Notes under the pieces: model-generated
What the model saw: only the letters and a program-made list of their open reading frames with translations
What the model was told of the DNA's origin: nothing
The model's database searches: none
Program-made: the position numbers and the translations under genes
Part shown: one piece after another, positions 52,799 through 60,979 of the stretch
Layout of the letters: each line of letters opens with the position of its first letter
Numbering within the stretch: the stretch's first letter is position 1
DNA from: Paenibacillus aceris
Lineage (GTDB): Bacteria > Bacillota > Bacilli > Paenibacillales > NBRC-103111
DNA: 64,000 bases
Assembly (NCBI RefSeq): GCF_017874035.1
Contig: NZ_JAGGKV010000002.1
Span: forward strand, 248,001 to 312,000
Reading direction: 5' to 3'

Positions 52799-53683
52799 TT
52801 ATTCTCCTAGTTCCTTTTCTCGCGATTGCTTGATTGGGACGATATGCCGCCCGGATTGGTACATTCGCCAGCCCACGTAGGACAGAACGCTAACGATGAT
52901 TAGCCCAATTCCTGCAGACCAGATAATAGGATGTTTAGGATCTGTTATCGGTACGAAAGCAATAGCATCCTTATTTTTCAAAAATAATTCATCAAGCACA
53001 TGACCCAGTTGGTCTAACCCTGAATCTGCTTGGCGGACAGCCATGGGCTGGCTATTTATGTTTTTTCGCAAAAAGAGAAGGACAGAATCCAGCTTCTCGA
53101 CGGAGGACGCCTCACGGCTAATTAATAACGAAGGATGAATGATCGCAATATGCTGAGAAAGCTTACCGAAGCTGGCAATGGCTTCTTGCTGTTTCCCCGA
53201 TTTGACATCTTGGGTTAAAGCTGCCGTGTCATTTTGAAGCACTTTATAATATTGCAGCCACATTGGCTGATTCTTATGTGTAAGAGCATCTGTTGCAAGT
53301 CGTATTTTGGCAACAGCCATTTGGGCTTCTTCCGGCGAATAGTTCACGGCATTATAGACCCTTTTCGCTTGCGTAATCGTTTCCGTTAATGCATTAAGCC
53401 CCTCCACCGATGTAATACCTTCAAATTGTATTTTGGGGATTTGATCGGACATCTGCATAAGCTTATTTCTTGCCTCAAGCACTTGACCGTCCATCGTTTG
53501 CTTGTACATTTCATCGGCAATTTGATTCAAAAACTCAACCCTTTGCACCTGTTGTGGATCCACTGGCTTAACGGCTTGTCCGCTCGTACTGGTGCTAGCT
53601 GCGCATGCAGAACTTATACTAACAACTGCTGCCAGCAAAAATGTGACCGTCAGTCGTTTTATTCCCCCGGATAACATAAACAT
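52799..53683 (-). CDS. ypjB: YpjB-like sporulation-associated membrane protein (294 aa)
   Basis: An N-terminal signal segment (about 8-27, LTVTFLLAAVVSISSA) followed by Cys may be a lipoprotein signal, but the lipobox is poor. The external domain is helical (about 40-245), and a C-terminal membrane helix (about 255-275, IIWSAGIGLIIVSVLSYVGW) ends in a basic tail. This bitopic layout and its place beside ypjA and qcrC match B. subtilis YpjB, annotated as a sporulation protein. AAGGAGGGG precedes the ATG. Confidence 0.85.
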   Translation of the reverse strand: MFMLSGGIKRLTVTFLLAAVVSISSACAASTSTSGQAVKPVDPQQVQRVEFLNQIADEMYKQTMDGQVLEARNKLMQMSDQIPKIQFEGITSVEGLNALTETITQAKRVYNAVNYSPEEAQMAVAKIRLATDALTHKNQPMWLQYYKVLQNDTAALTQDVKSGKQQEAIASFGKLSQHIAIIHPSLLISREASSVEKLDSVLLFLRKNINSQPMAVRQADSGLDQLGHVLDELFLKNKDAIAFVPITDPKHPIIWSAGIGLIIVSVLSYVGWRMYQSGRHIVPIKQSREKELGE

Positions 53684-53749
53684 GGGACATCCCCTCCTTC
53701 ACCATCATCATATGGAGGTTCGTCCCAATTTAGACCATCAGTTCTATGT

Positions 53750-54412
53750 TTATATAGGTTTCTTTTGGCGTAAACGCAAACAAATGAAAGCGAGCAAAAT
53801 GCCAGTAATACTTAAGCCGATTGTAAACCCTTCGATGTTCGCATAATAATTGTCCACAAGCACTTCAGGCAACCTAGGGAATACTCCACGTTCGTAGTCC
53901 ATGAAATCGTTCCACAACGTCCAGCACGCCACGATCAGGATTGCCGGCACACGGTAGGTATACCACCTTACAAATAACAGCGCTTCCACAGCCATTGCTA
54001 AATGCGAGCAAGTCAGCATCCAGCCGTCCCAGCCTACAGGAACTCCCTGCCAGGCGCCAGCCCAAATCATCGTCACTGCCCAGATGCCATACTTAAATGA
54101 AGTAATTAGAGCAAAAGCTTCGACAAAGCCTCGGATAGCCTGATAAATCTTTCCGTTTCCATTGCCTTTTGAACGATCTATGATCAAGTAACCGACCGAC
54201 AAAGTGAAGAATAAACTGGCTGTCGGGCTGTCAGGTACGAAGTAAACGTACCACAGCGGTTTTTCGGCAATTGTGTCCACCATTTGAAGCCAATACCACT
54301 CGTAACCATACACTGTCCCTAGCAGGTTCGTGATAAAAAACAGCCAAAGCATTTTTTTGCTCAATAAAAAATCCTTACTCCAAAAATAAGAAATGGACAC
54401 TCCTTGATGCAA
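53750..54412 (-). CDS. ypjA: YpjA-like DUF1405 membrane protein (220 aa)
   Basis: Polytopic membrane protein with about six hydrophobic segments. Landmarks are NLLGTVYGYEWYWLQM, YVYFVPDSPTASLFF and WNDFMDYERGVFPRLP, typical of the DUF1405 family found next to qcrC in Bacillaceae. The function is unknown. The start is placed at TTG 54412, 7 bases after AAGGAGG. The upstream ATG at 54454 lies inside the qcrC terminator hairpin and is rejected. ypjB follows on the same strand. Confidence 0.83.
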   Translation of the reverse strand: MHQGVSISYFWSKDFLLSKKMLWLFFITNLLGTVYGYEWYWLQMVDTIAEKPLWYVYFVPDSPTASLFFTLSVGYLIIDRSKGNGNGKIYQAIRGFVEAFALITSFKYGIWAVTMIWAGAWQGVPVGWDGWMLTCSHLAMAVEALLFVRWYTYRVPAILIVACWTLWNDFMDYERGVFPRLPEVLVDNYYANIEGFTIGLSITGILLAFICLRLRQKKPI

Positions 54413-54435
54413 GCAAGCTCCTCCTTCAACTGATT

Positions 54436-54465
54436 TAAAAAAACCTGACCGCATTCGCGATCAGG
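54436..54465 (-). terminator. Terminator of qcrABC
   Basis: On the minus strand CCTGATCGC and GCGGTCAGG pair over 9 bases (one wobble) around a GAAT loop, then TTTTTTT. It lies 10 bases after the qcrC stop. Confidence 0.9.
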
Positions 54466-54474
54466 CTTCCTATT

Positions 54475-55365
54475 TTATTGGGCCTTTTGTTTGGATAACC
54501 ACTCAGCAAGCTTCGTAATATCGGCATCTGATAAGCCTTTATCAATGTTTGCCTGGTATTGTTTACCCATGTTACCCTTACCGTTTTTGATGATGTTCAA
54601 GATTTCATCCTGAGGATGTTTGTCGCCTACACCAAGCAGCGCCGGTACGCCTGAAGCCGGCATACCTTTGAGTCCAGCACCATGACAGGACAAGCAAGTT
54701 GCTTTTTTGTAGATTTCAGCACCCGGATCATCAGCTGCCACGATAGCAGGAGCTTTCTTCGTATCCTTAGCAGCACCGCCGCCAGCAGCTGCACCTTTGT
54801 TTGCGTGCAGTTCTTCTTCACGCTTGATGTGCTCAGGAATGATGTTTTTCTCTTTCAACTCAAATTGGTAGTGATCCCAAGATGTGTACGTCAGGTATGT
54901 ACAAGCGATTAGAGATAAAATCATCAAGCTTGAAGCGATTGGTCTTCTATAGAAACGACGCTCTTTCCCCGTATCCAAGAACGGAGCTAGCATCAAGCCG
55001 CCAAATAATAGACCTGGTACAACAACCGCGCCGAGTACAACATAATCGCCGGAAGTATACGGATATTTCAATAATTGATACATGAACAAGAAGTACCAAT
55101 CCGGCATCGGAATGAACGCTGTATTCTTAGGATCCGCTGGATAACCTAACGGAGCCGGATCAGACATTACCAGCACTAACATACCAACCAGTACGACAAC
55201 CCCAACCATCCACTCTTTTAACAAGAAGTTTGGAATAAAGGCTTCTGATTTTCCCGGATACGCGGAGTAATCGCGAGGAATCAATCTTTGTTCTTGTGTT
55301 TTCTTAATTACGCGGGAATCCCCGACGTAAACGATTTTTTCGTCAGACTTATGACCATGCGCCAC
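54475..55365 (-). CDS. qcrC: Menaquinol:cytochrome c reductase cytochrome b/c subunit
   Basis: Fusion of a subunit-IV-like membrane part and a c-type cytochrome. Three or so membrane helices lie within residues 45-165 (LKEWMVGVVVLVGMLVLVMS as landmark WMVGVVVLVGM; MPDWYFLFMYQLLKYP). After a long Lys/Gly/Ala-rich linker, the haem c motif CLSCHG sits around residue 225, with a distal Met in the GNMGKQY region. The start is GTG 55365 behind AGGGAGGGG. It is third in qcrA-qcrB-qcrC, and its product sits in the cytoplasmic membrane with the haem c outside. Confidence 0.95.
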   Translation of the reverse strand: MAHGHKSDEKIVYVGDSRVIKKTQEQRLIPRDYSAYPGKSEAFIPNFLLKEWMVGVVVLVGMLVLVMSDPAPLGYPADPKNTAFIPMPDWYFLFMYQLLKYPYTSGDYVVLGAVVVPGLLFGGLMLAPFLDTGKERRFYRRPIASSLMILSLIACTYLTYTSWDHYQFELKEKNIIPEHIKREEELHANKGAAAGGGAAKDTKKAPAIVAADDPGAEIYKKATCLSCHGAGLKGMPASGVPALLGVGDKHPQDEILNIIKNGKGNMGKQYQANIDKGLSDADITKLAEWLSKQKAQ

Positions 55366-55385
55366 GCTATTCGCCCCTCCCTAAT

Positions 55386-56057
55386 TTATAGCGGTCCGGA
55401 AATACCTTGTTTGCGAATCATGAAGAAGTGTCCAGCAAGCAAAGCGAGCAGAACGCCAGGCAGGAAGAACACGTGAATGGCGAAGAAACGTGTTAGTGTT
55501 TGTGCACCAACGATGCTTCCGCCTTGCAGCAATGTTTCGATATACGGACCCGCAAGTGGTACGGACGCTGCAATTTTCATACCTACTTGTGTAGCAAAGT
55601 ATGCTTTGTTATCCCATGGAAGCAGGTATCCCGTAAAACCAAGACCTAACATAACGAAGAAAATGAGCATGCCTACCACCCAGTTCATTTCACGTGGTGC
55701 TTTGTAAGAACCTGTGAAGAACACGCGCAGGGTATGTAAGAACATCATTACGATAACTAAACTAGCTCCCCAGTGGTGCATACCTCTGACGATAACACCG
55801 AAAGCTACTTTATGTTGTAAGTAGTCAACGCTTGCATAAGCATTGATGATATCAGGTGTGTAATACATCGTTAAGAACATACCTGACAAAATTTGAATAA
55901 CTGTAATGAAAAACGTCAATCCGCCGAAGCAATACACGAAAGCGGAAAAATGATGAGCAGGGTTTACGTGTTCTGGAACCTCATGATCTGCTACATCCCT
56001 CCACATAGGCGTAATATCAAGACGTTCGTCAATCCAGTTGTATACATTTTTAAACAT
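55386..56057 (-). CDS. qcrB: Menaquinol:cytochrome c reductase cytochrome b subunit
   Basis: Cytochrome b6-type membrane subunit of 223 residues. It holds two b haems through histidines in HHFSAFVYCFGG-side and HHWGASLVIVMMFLHTLRVF regions, with GSYKAPREMNWVVG and GYLLPWDNKAYFAT as further family signatures. It starts with MFKNVYNWIDERLDI. AAGGAGG is upstream of the ATG. It takes electrons from menaquinol and passes them to QcrA and haem c. Confidence 0.96.
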   Translation of the reverse strand: MFKNVYNWIDERLDITPMWRDVADHEVPEHVNPAHHFSAFVYCFGGLTFFITVIQILSGMFLTMYYTPDIINAYASVDYLQHKVAFGVIVRGMHHWGASLVIVMMFLHTLRVFFTGSYKAPREMNWVVGMLIFFVMLGLGFTGYLLPWDNKAYFATQVGMKIAASVPLAGPYIETLLQGGSIVGAQTLTRFFAIHVFFLPGVLLALLAGHFFMIRKQGISGPL

Positions 56058-56074
56058 CTGACTGTGACGCCTCC

Positions 56075-56620
56075 TTATACTCTTGTGTTAGCATGCAGTT
56101 GTCCCACATAAACGAAACCATTCTCTACTTTGGTTGTGTATTCGTCCAAAGGTTTAGGTGCTACAGCAAGGTTCTTACCGTCTTGCGTATAGTGAGCACC
56201 ATGACAAGGACAGAAATACTGATCTTTGTAAGCCGGGTTATCGTTCCAGTTGACCGTACATCCAAGGTGCTTACAAGTTGGATTCAATGCAAACAGCTTT
56301 CCGCTGCTGTCCTTGGAAATCCACGCCACCAACTCAGCATCACTCTCGTACCAACCATCTACCTGATGAACTTGGAACGTAAATGATTGTGGTACATTTG
56401 TAATTTTACTTTCTTCGACAACTTTTACCCAATCCGATTCTGACTTCTTTTGAAGCACAGGATCTACCGCAAACCGTATCATTGGAATAATGATGCCGGC
56501 CCCCATGAATCCTCCAGCGCCACCAAGGGTGTAAGAAAGAAATTGTCGACGAGACATTTCGCGTTTTGTCCCGGGTTTCTTCCCGTGCTGTTCTTCTTTG
56601 TGATTGTTATGATCACTCAT
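56075..56620 (-). CDS. qcrA: Menaquinol:cytochrome c reductase Rieske iron-sulfur subunit
   Basis: Rieske [2Fe-2S] protein of 181 residues. A twin-arginine-like SRRQFLSYTLGG precedes the membrane anchor. The cluster ligands are in CKHLGCTVNWN and CPCHGAHY. The start is ATG 56620 (MSDHNNH) after GGAGGG; the open frame extends further upstream without support. It is first of qcrABC, with qcrB 17 bases downstream. The 280 bases upstream up to ypiF contain no gene. Confidence 0.95.
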   Translation of the reverse strand: MSDHNNHKEEQHGKKPGTKREMSRRQFLSYTLGGAGGFMGAGIIIPMIRFAVDPVLQKKSESDWVKVVEESKITNVPQSFTFQVHQVDGWYESDAELVAWISKDSSGKLFALNPTCKHLGCTVNWNDNPAYKDQYFCPCHGAHYTQDGKNLAVAPKPLDEYTTKVENGFVYVGQLHANTRV

Positions 56621-56901
56621 TCTCAGGTCTACCCTCCTACATTGGCCGATGTCCAACCCTCTCGGACGTCAGTTACCTCTATCACGTGTCGTTCGACATT
56701 ACACTACATAACTAGGACATTACTAATAATAGCCTACGACTACTGGGTCGTCAAGAATCCAGAACTCCTTTTGAGCCATTGAAAACTTGGCGTTCGGACA
56801 AATTTTAACGAAATTGTCACAACTTTTTGGCAGCCAATGTACGCCATTACTCCCCTTATCCTGCACAATTTTTTTTCCAATAATACGCTTAACAGATAAA
56901 G

Positions 56902-57333
56902 TTAATCACTATGCTGCCATAAGTGCTGAACTTGCTTGGAAATACTTGATTTGATCTGTTCGGATTGGCTTGACCACTGCTCCATATCGACAGCAATCAA
57001 CAAATCGGTTTGATCCGCTTTCCAGGCTGCAGCTTCTGTATGTATGGTTAGTACGATGACATAGCGGAATCCCATCCTTTTTAAATGAAGTGAGAGAGCT
57101 TCAAGCTGGTCTCTCATATTCACAGCCGTCATGTAATGCAGCGCTGGGTATGTCACTACCCTTCCCTTGTAGGGGATTTCGATGGTTTCGAGTGCATCTC
57201 GAAGCTGTTCCAGCGCTAATGTCACAGTTGCCGGGTCTTCAAAACCCGTCAACCCCGTTACTGGCAGCAAGCATGTATCCAAATATGGTTTTAAATCGGG
57301 CCAATCTTGTGCTGGAATATCATTGAACTTCAA
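56902..57333 (-). CDS. ypiF: YpiF-like DUF2487 protein (143 aa)
   Basis: Small soluble protein with MKFNDIPAQDWPDLKPYLDT at the start and GRVVTYPALHYMT, typical of the DUF2487 family next to qcrA in Bacillus. The fold looks like alpha/beta with a strand RYVIVLTIHTEA. The function is unknown. The start is TTG 57333 after a GGGGGAAG ribosome site. It lies between the LCP gene and qcrA on the same strand, as ypiF does in B. subtilis. Confidence 0.82.
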   Translation of the reverse strand: MKFNDIPAQDWPDLKPYLDTCLLPVTGLTGFEDPATVTLALEQLRDALETIEIPYKGRVVTYPALHYMTAVNMRDQLEALSLHLKRMGFRYVIVLTIHTEAAAWKADQTDLLIAVDMEQWSSQSEQIKSSISKQVQHLWQHSD

Positions 57334-57405
57334 CAGGACTTCCCCCTCTATCTTTTGCCAAAAAAGCTTTCGCTATGTAGCATTACCCAACTCTTCTTGT
57401 ACACT

Positions 57406-58545
57406 TTAATCTGTCCTTACCCGACTGTCAATTGAGCGTTCAATTGAGTTATCCATTGAGTTATCCATTGAGTTATCCATTGAGTTATCCATCGAGCTAT
57501 CCATTGAACTGTCAAATGAACTATCGAATGAGCTGTCCGATTGTCCGCGCAATGCTTCAAGCGCTTCTTCCAAGTCCTGCTGTTTCACGACTAGATAAGG
57601 ACTTTGCCATTCCCCATCCAGATGTATATAGTTTACGTTCGCGGGTTTGTAGTCACGGTACGATTTCGTCAATGTTCGCAGTTCATCCGCTGGAATATCC
57701 GTTTTAATAGAGCTTCCCATAATATCGAGCAAATTAGCCCATGCGGTAAGGCCGTTCAGTGAAGTCAATTTATCAAGCAATTGATTGAGTACAAGCTGTT
57801 CTCTCTCGTTCCGCACGATGTCTGACGATTCCGCTGTGCCCAAATTTGATTTGCGGTAGCGAATAAAATCAAGTACTTGCTTGCCATTCAAGATCTGCGT
57901 GCCTTTTCTCAAATTAATATCCGTACCATCGCTTTCGTCTTGGTATCGCATATCCATATCGACATCAACCGTCATGCCCCCAAATTGATCAATGAGCTTA
58001 CGAAATCCATCAAAATTAATGACAGCCATATAATCAATTGGAACTTGATATACTCTACTAAACAGTTGTTTCGTTTCATCTAGTGCCGTGTCTTTATTCT
58101 TATTATAATAATAAGCATAGAAATAATTAGCTTTATGCGATGTTTCTAAACCGGACTTGTCAGCAACAATCTCCAGGTCTCTTGGGATCGACACCACTGT
58201 CCCTTGATGGGTGACTGGGTCTATACGAAAGAGCATCATGACATCCGTATTTCTTGAACCTTCGCTGCCCTCTCGCTCATCAATAGCCGTAAGCAGCAAG
58301 GTAAGCGGCTTCTCTTCGACTTCATTCGTATTTGATATTTGGGATGTTTGAGTTAGCGGTATTTCACCTGTATGTAAGTCGTCTGTAGTCGACACTTCCG
58401 GAGCAGCTATTTGATCAAGAGTTTGATTCCATTTGTTCATCAGAAAAACGGCATATCCGGATGCAGACCCGACAATTAAAAATGTGATAAGAATAAATGC
58501 CGTCAAGACTTTACGTTTCCGCATGTTTTTCAAGAGCTTTCTCAT
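57406..58545 (-). CDS. LCP-family (LytR-CpsA-Psr) cell-wall polymer ligase with repeat tail (379 aa)
   Basis: Membrane-anchored phosphotransferase that attaches teichoic acid or other polymers to peptidoglycan. There is one membrane helix (about 14-34), then the LCP domain (about 85-250) with LLLTAIDEREG, RNTDVMMLFRIDP, VVSIPRDLEI, FDGFRKLIDQFGGMTVDVD (as FRKLIDQFGGMTVDVD) and VLDFIRYRKSN. The C-terminus has about nine 4-residue units of the type x-S-x-D (SSFD, SSMD, NSMD, SIERS) encoded by 12-base repeats. The tail is not part of the family core and may vary between strains. AAAAGGAG precedes the ATG. Confidence 0.92.
   Translation of the reverse strand: MRKLLKNMRKRKVLTAFILITFLIVGSASGYAVFLMNKWNQTLDQIAAPEVSTTDDLHTGEIPLTQTSQISNTNEVEEKPLTLLLTAIDEREGSEGSRNTDVMMLFRIDPVTHQGTVVSIPRDLEIVADKSGLETSHKANYFYAYYYNKNKDTALDETKQLFSRVYQVPIDYMAVINFDGFRKLIDQFGGMTVDVDMDMRYQDESDGTDINLRKGTQILNGKQVLDFIRYRKSNLGTAESSDIVRNEREQLVLNQLLDKLTSLNGLTAWANLLDIMGSSIKTDIPADELRTLTKSYRDYKPANVNYIHLDGEWQSPYLVVKQQDLEEALEALRGQSDSSFDSSFDSSMDSSMDNSMDNSMDNSMDNSIERSIDSRVRTD
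57430..57540 (-). repeat. 12-base tandem repeat in the LCP gene
   Basis: The plus strand shows GTTATCCATTGA repeated four times almost perfectly, then diverged copies (ATCGAGCTATCC, ATTGAACTGTCA, ATGAACTATCGA, ATGAGCTGTCC). The period of 12 keeps the reading frame. It encodes the acidic Ser/Asp tail. Confidence 0.92.
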
Positions 58546-58629
58546 TTGTTTTCTCCTTTTGTCCGCAGTATAGTCTAATTAATGGACGCACGACAAAACA
58601 AAATAGTTCTTTTTTATCATCTTTACAGC

Positions 58630-58660
58630 AAAAAAAGACATGTGAAATGAATTCACACAT
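58630..58660 (-). terminator. Probable terminator of the IDEAL-domain gene
   Basis: On the minus strand ATGTGTGAA and TTCACAT form an A/T-rich hairpin around ATTCA, followed by GTCTTTTTTT. It lies about 35 bases past the stop at 58692. Confidence 0.55.
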
Positions 58661-58691
58661 CTTTTCTACCATACTTTTCCTGCAAGACCAG

Positions 58692-58880
58692 TTATCCAGA
58701 AGATTGCAGCGTTTTAAGCTCAGATGTAAGAGCAAGAAATGTCGGTTGATCCCCTTTTGCTAACGCAAGGTCAATCTCTTTATAGAGATTTTGTTCTTTA
58801 TATTTGCGAATGGCATCATCCCAAACCATTTCCGCGAAAAGTGCCAGCAGCGCGTTGTTAGATACATTCATTTTTCCCAT
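58692..58880 (-). CDS. IDEAL-domain micro-protein (62 aa)
   Basis: A 62-residue protein whose C-terminal half, EIDLALAKGDQPTFLALTSEL (key residues I-D-A-L-x2-G-D and F-x2-L-x3-L), matches the IDEAL motif found at the end of YpiB and in ComK/ComS-linked small Bacillus proteins. The N-terminal half is a helix (ALLALFAEMVWDDAIRKYKEQ as ALLALFAEMVWDDAIRK). The start is ATG 58880 after a good GGAGGTAGG. In B. subtilis the equivalent place holds ypiB, a longer protein ending in IDEAL; here only the IDEAL part remains as a separate gene. Its role is unknown. Confidence 0.8.
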   Translation of the reverse strand: MGKMNVSNNALLALFAEMVWDDAIRKYKEQNLYKEIDLALAKGDQPTFLALTSELKTLQSSG

Positions 58881-59053
58881 GAGACCTACCTCCAAATGTT
58901 ATACGCGGTTTGTCAGGAGCTTCTTTTTCGCAAAAACATGAAAGTCTGTTTCTTGGTGCCTGCCAACCCCTGTGGCTCCTACTTTATCATATTCATTCTG
59001 TACATTAGCGCTTCCTTCAAAAGCCCGATTGGTCAGGAATGTGTTTATACCTA

Positions 59054-60214
59054 CTACTTCCCGTCCCCTTTGAATCGTGCACTCTCTTGATCCAGAAAGA
59101 GAACCACCTTATCTTCTTCGGCCACAAAAGTGCCTTGAATCACTTTAGCTCCAAGCTTGGTAACCTGTACCACCATGCCGCTCTCATGATCTTCTCCAAT
59201 CCGAATGAGCCCCAAATGCATCATCATTTGTAAAATGCGTTGTTCCACAATAGACTCTGAACTATCATAGTAAAATGGCTTAACCAATTTACAGAGCACA
59301 CCACTCAATGATTCAAATGTGACCCATTGACTGCTGAGACGGTCAACCCATCCCGCGAGGCTTTGTACATTGGGAATCGGATTTTTGTAAAGTCGCAGCC
59401 AGAACTTGTACACATCTGCCAGATTTTCTTTTTTCCCTTCCAGCAGGCGCATTTTTCCCTCTTCCGTTAATTGGAGCGATTGGGCCTGTTCACTGATCAA
59501 CTGGCGGTAGTAGCAGTAATCATAGATGAAAGAGAATCGATTCGGATAGTCTTTAAACATACGTCCATACCCGAAACGCCAAGAACCTTTCGTCACCATT
59601 TCTTCCTGCACAGACAACCGGTCAAGCAGTTGTTGAAGCTGCCGCTTGTACATCGCCCCTTCCGCTGTAAGAGGTATTTCGTGCTGATGAGAAATGTACG
59701 TCAAAAAATGAAAGATATCATCCACCAAGAGTTGTTGCTCATCCCGATAAACACTCGGCTCATTGGTCAGCTTCAAGCTTTGCTTAAATTGTCCTGTGAG
59801 CACTTCACTAAATTTTCGTTTCAAATCATTTGGCACGTGAAACAAAAATTTCGTTTGCTGCGAATACCCGTTAAACAGCCAGCCGAGCTTTTTAAATTTA
59901 ATGACCATGTCGCGGGGATTCCACTCACCCGATTCTTCCTTTTGAAACCGCGATTGTTGAACTCTAGCGATCAGTTCTTCGATACTGAATGCATTGCGAG
60001 GATCAAAGAGCAGCGAATTTAGAAATCGGATATCTTCGATGTTCAAACCTTGAATATGCTTTTCAAAAATTTCTCTGCGCAGCGCTGTACTCAAAATAGA
60101 TTGAATCAACTCATTCTTAGAATGGCCATTGCACTCACACTCGTAGGTATGAGCTATGCGGCCTAGCTCGTGAATATCGGCGTAGCTGAGCATGTCCGCT
60201 AGGTTCATTTCCAT
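59054..60214 (-). CDS. Uncharacterised protein with winged-helix-like segments (386 aa)
   Basis: Not recognised. It is cytoplasmic: no signal and no membrane helix. The N-terminal 30 residues resemble a SAP-like helix pair with Cys-x-Cys-x-x-His (ECECNGHSKNELIQSIL). The body has several helix-rich units, including NAFSIEELIARVQQSRF and a C-terminal winged-helix-like piece IVEQRILQMMMHLGLIRIGED then VTKLGAKVIQG. I thought of helicase XPB N-terminal-like domains, but the match is weak. GGGGGA precedes the ATG. Its neighbours are the IDEAL micro-protein gene (173 bases downstream) and a histidine phosphatase gene, both on the same strand. Confidence 0.75.
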   Translation of the reverse strand: MEMNLADMLSYADIHELGRIAHTYECECNGHSKNELIQSILSTALRREIFEKHIQGLNIEDIRFLNSLLFDPRNAFSIEELIARVQQSRFQKEESGEWNPRDMVIKFKKLGWLFNGYSQQTKFLFHVPNDLKRKFSEVLTGQFKQSLKLTNEPSVYRDEQQLLVDDIFHFLTYISHQHEIPLTAEGAMYKRQLQQLLDRLSVQEEMVTKGSWRFGYGRMFKDYPNRFSFIYDYCYYRQLISEQAQSLQLTEEGKMRLLEGKKENLADVYKFWLRLYKNPIPNVQSLAGWVDRLSSQWVTFESLSGVLCKLVKPFYYDSSESIVEQRILQMMMHLGLIRIGEDHESGMVVQVTKLGAKVIQGTFVAEEDKVVLFLDQESARFKGDGK

Positions 60215-60301
60215 CTACATCCCCCATTTGGCGAAGCTTTCAGCTCCGTGGTTTCTAGTAACCATTATGGGGTTTTTTCCCGAAAATATTCCAAGGCAAA
60301 C

Positions 60302-60334
60302 AAAAAAAGCACGACTCCACTTTCGAGTCATGCT
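60302..60334 (-). terminator. Terminator of the histidine phosphatase gene
   Basis: AGCACGACTC (60308-60317) and GAGTCATGCT (60325-60334) form a 10-base stem with one wobble, followed by TTTTTTT on the minus strand, 10 bases past the stop. Confidence 0.88.
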
Positions 60335-60344
60335 TCCTGTTCAG

Positions 60345-60929
60345 TTATTGTTCATGTACGGTTTCCAAGTGAGATAAACAGTTATATAACTCAAGCTCCC
60401 ACCCGTTTTCTTGACGCAGCAGTATCGTTAATGACGTATTTTGCAGGAATTGCTCGCTGTCCATGCGTAAAACTCTGAGCACCTGCACAATGAATCCGCC
60501 ATGAGAGACCAACAATATTTTCTGGGTCGGATATGCCTCAAGTATTTCTGTTTCTAGCTCCGACCAACGTTTCCAAAGCTCATCATCCGACTCCTGGCCC
60601 AGATCCTGAAGCTTCCATTCCGGCCCCCAGCGCTCTTCTCTTTCGGCTGCAGTAGTTCCTTCCACCTGTCCATATTTACGCTCTCGCAGCCTATTATCCG
60701 TCCCGATAATGGGTATTCCCGACATCTTCGAGATGATTTGCGCCGTTTCCTTCGCTCTTTTTAAATCACTGCTGATAATCCCGTCCCATGTTTCATTGGC
60801 TAATCTTAGTCCAAGCAACCTGGCTTGTTCTCTTCCTTCGTCTGTCAAATCCGTATCCAACTGTCCTTGTAGTTTACCTAAACGATTCCATTCCGTACTT
60901 CCATGCCGGATAAAGCCAATTGTTGTCAT
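60345..60929 (-). CDS. Histidine phosphatase family protein (194 aa)
   Basis: Phosphoglycerate-mutase-like phosphatase. The catalytic His is in GFIRHGSTEWN near the N-terminus, with GQLDTDLTDEGREQA, SDLKRAKETAQII, LRERKYGQVEG and the second His in LLVSHGGFIVQVLR. This is the layout of PhoE, CobC-like and broad-specificity phosphatases, so the substrate stays open. The start is ATG 60929 after GTGGGGGA; the frame extends 7 codons upstream without support. Confidence 0.92.
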   Translation of the reverse strand: MTTIGFIRHGSTEWNRLGKLQGQLDTDLTDEGREQARLLGLRLANETWDGIISSDLKRAKETAQIISKMSGIPIIGTDNRLRERKYGQVEGTTAAEREERWGPEWKLQDLGQESDDELWKRWSELETEILEAYPTQKILLVSHGGFIVQVLRVLRMDSEQFLQNTSLTILLRQENGWELELYNCLSHLETVHEQ

Positions 60930-60955
60930 TTGATATCCCCCACTAATCATAAAAT

Positions 60956-60979
60956 GAAAAATGCCCCTTCCGGAGCATT
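60956..60979 (-). terminator. Terminator of the sigma/anti-sigma operon
   Basis: AATGCTCC and GGGGCATT (one wobble) around GGAA, followed on the minus strand by TTTTCATTTT. The 5' arm touches the anti-sigma stop codon. Confidence 0.75.

Noticed and set aside
54413..54454. ATG at 54454 as the start of the ypjA-like gene
   Set aside because: It lies in the loop region of the qcrC terminator and has no ribosome site; TTG 54412 follows AAGGAGG.
57430..57540. Regular repeats that could look like a CRISPR array
   Set aside because: The period is 12 bases with no spacers and the repeats are inside the LCP reading frame. No cas gene is in the window.
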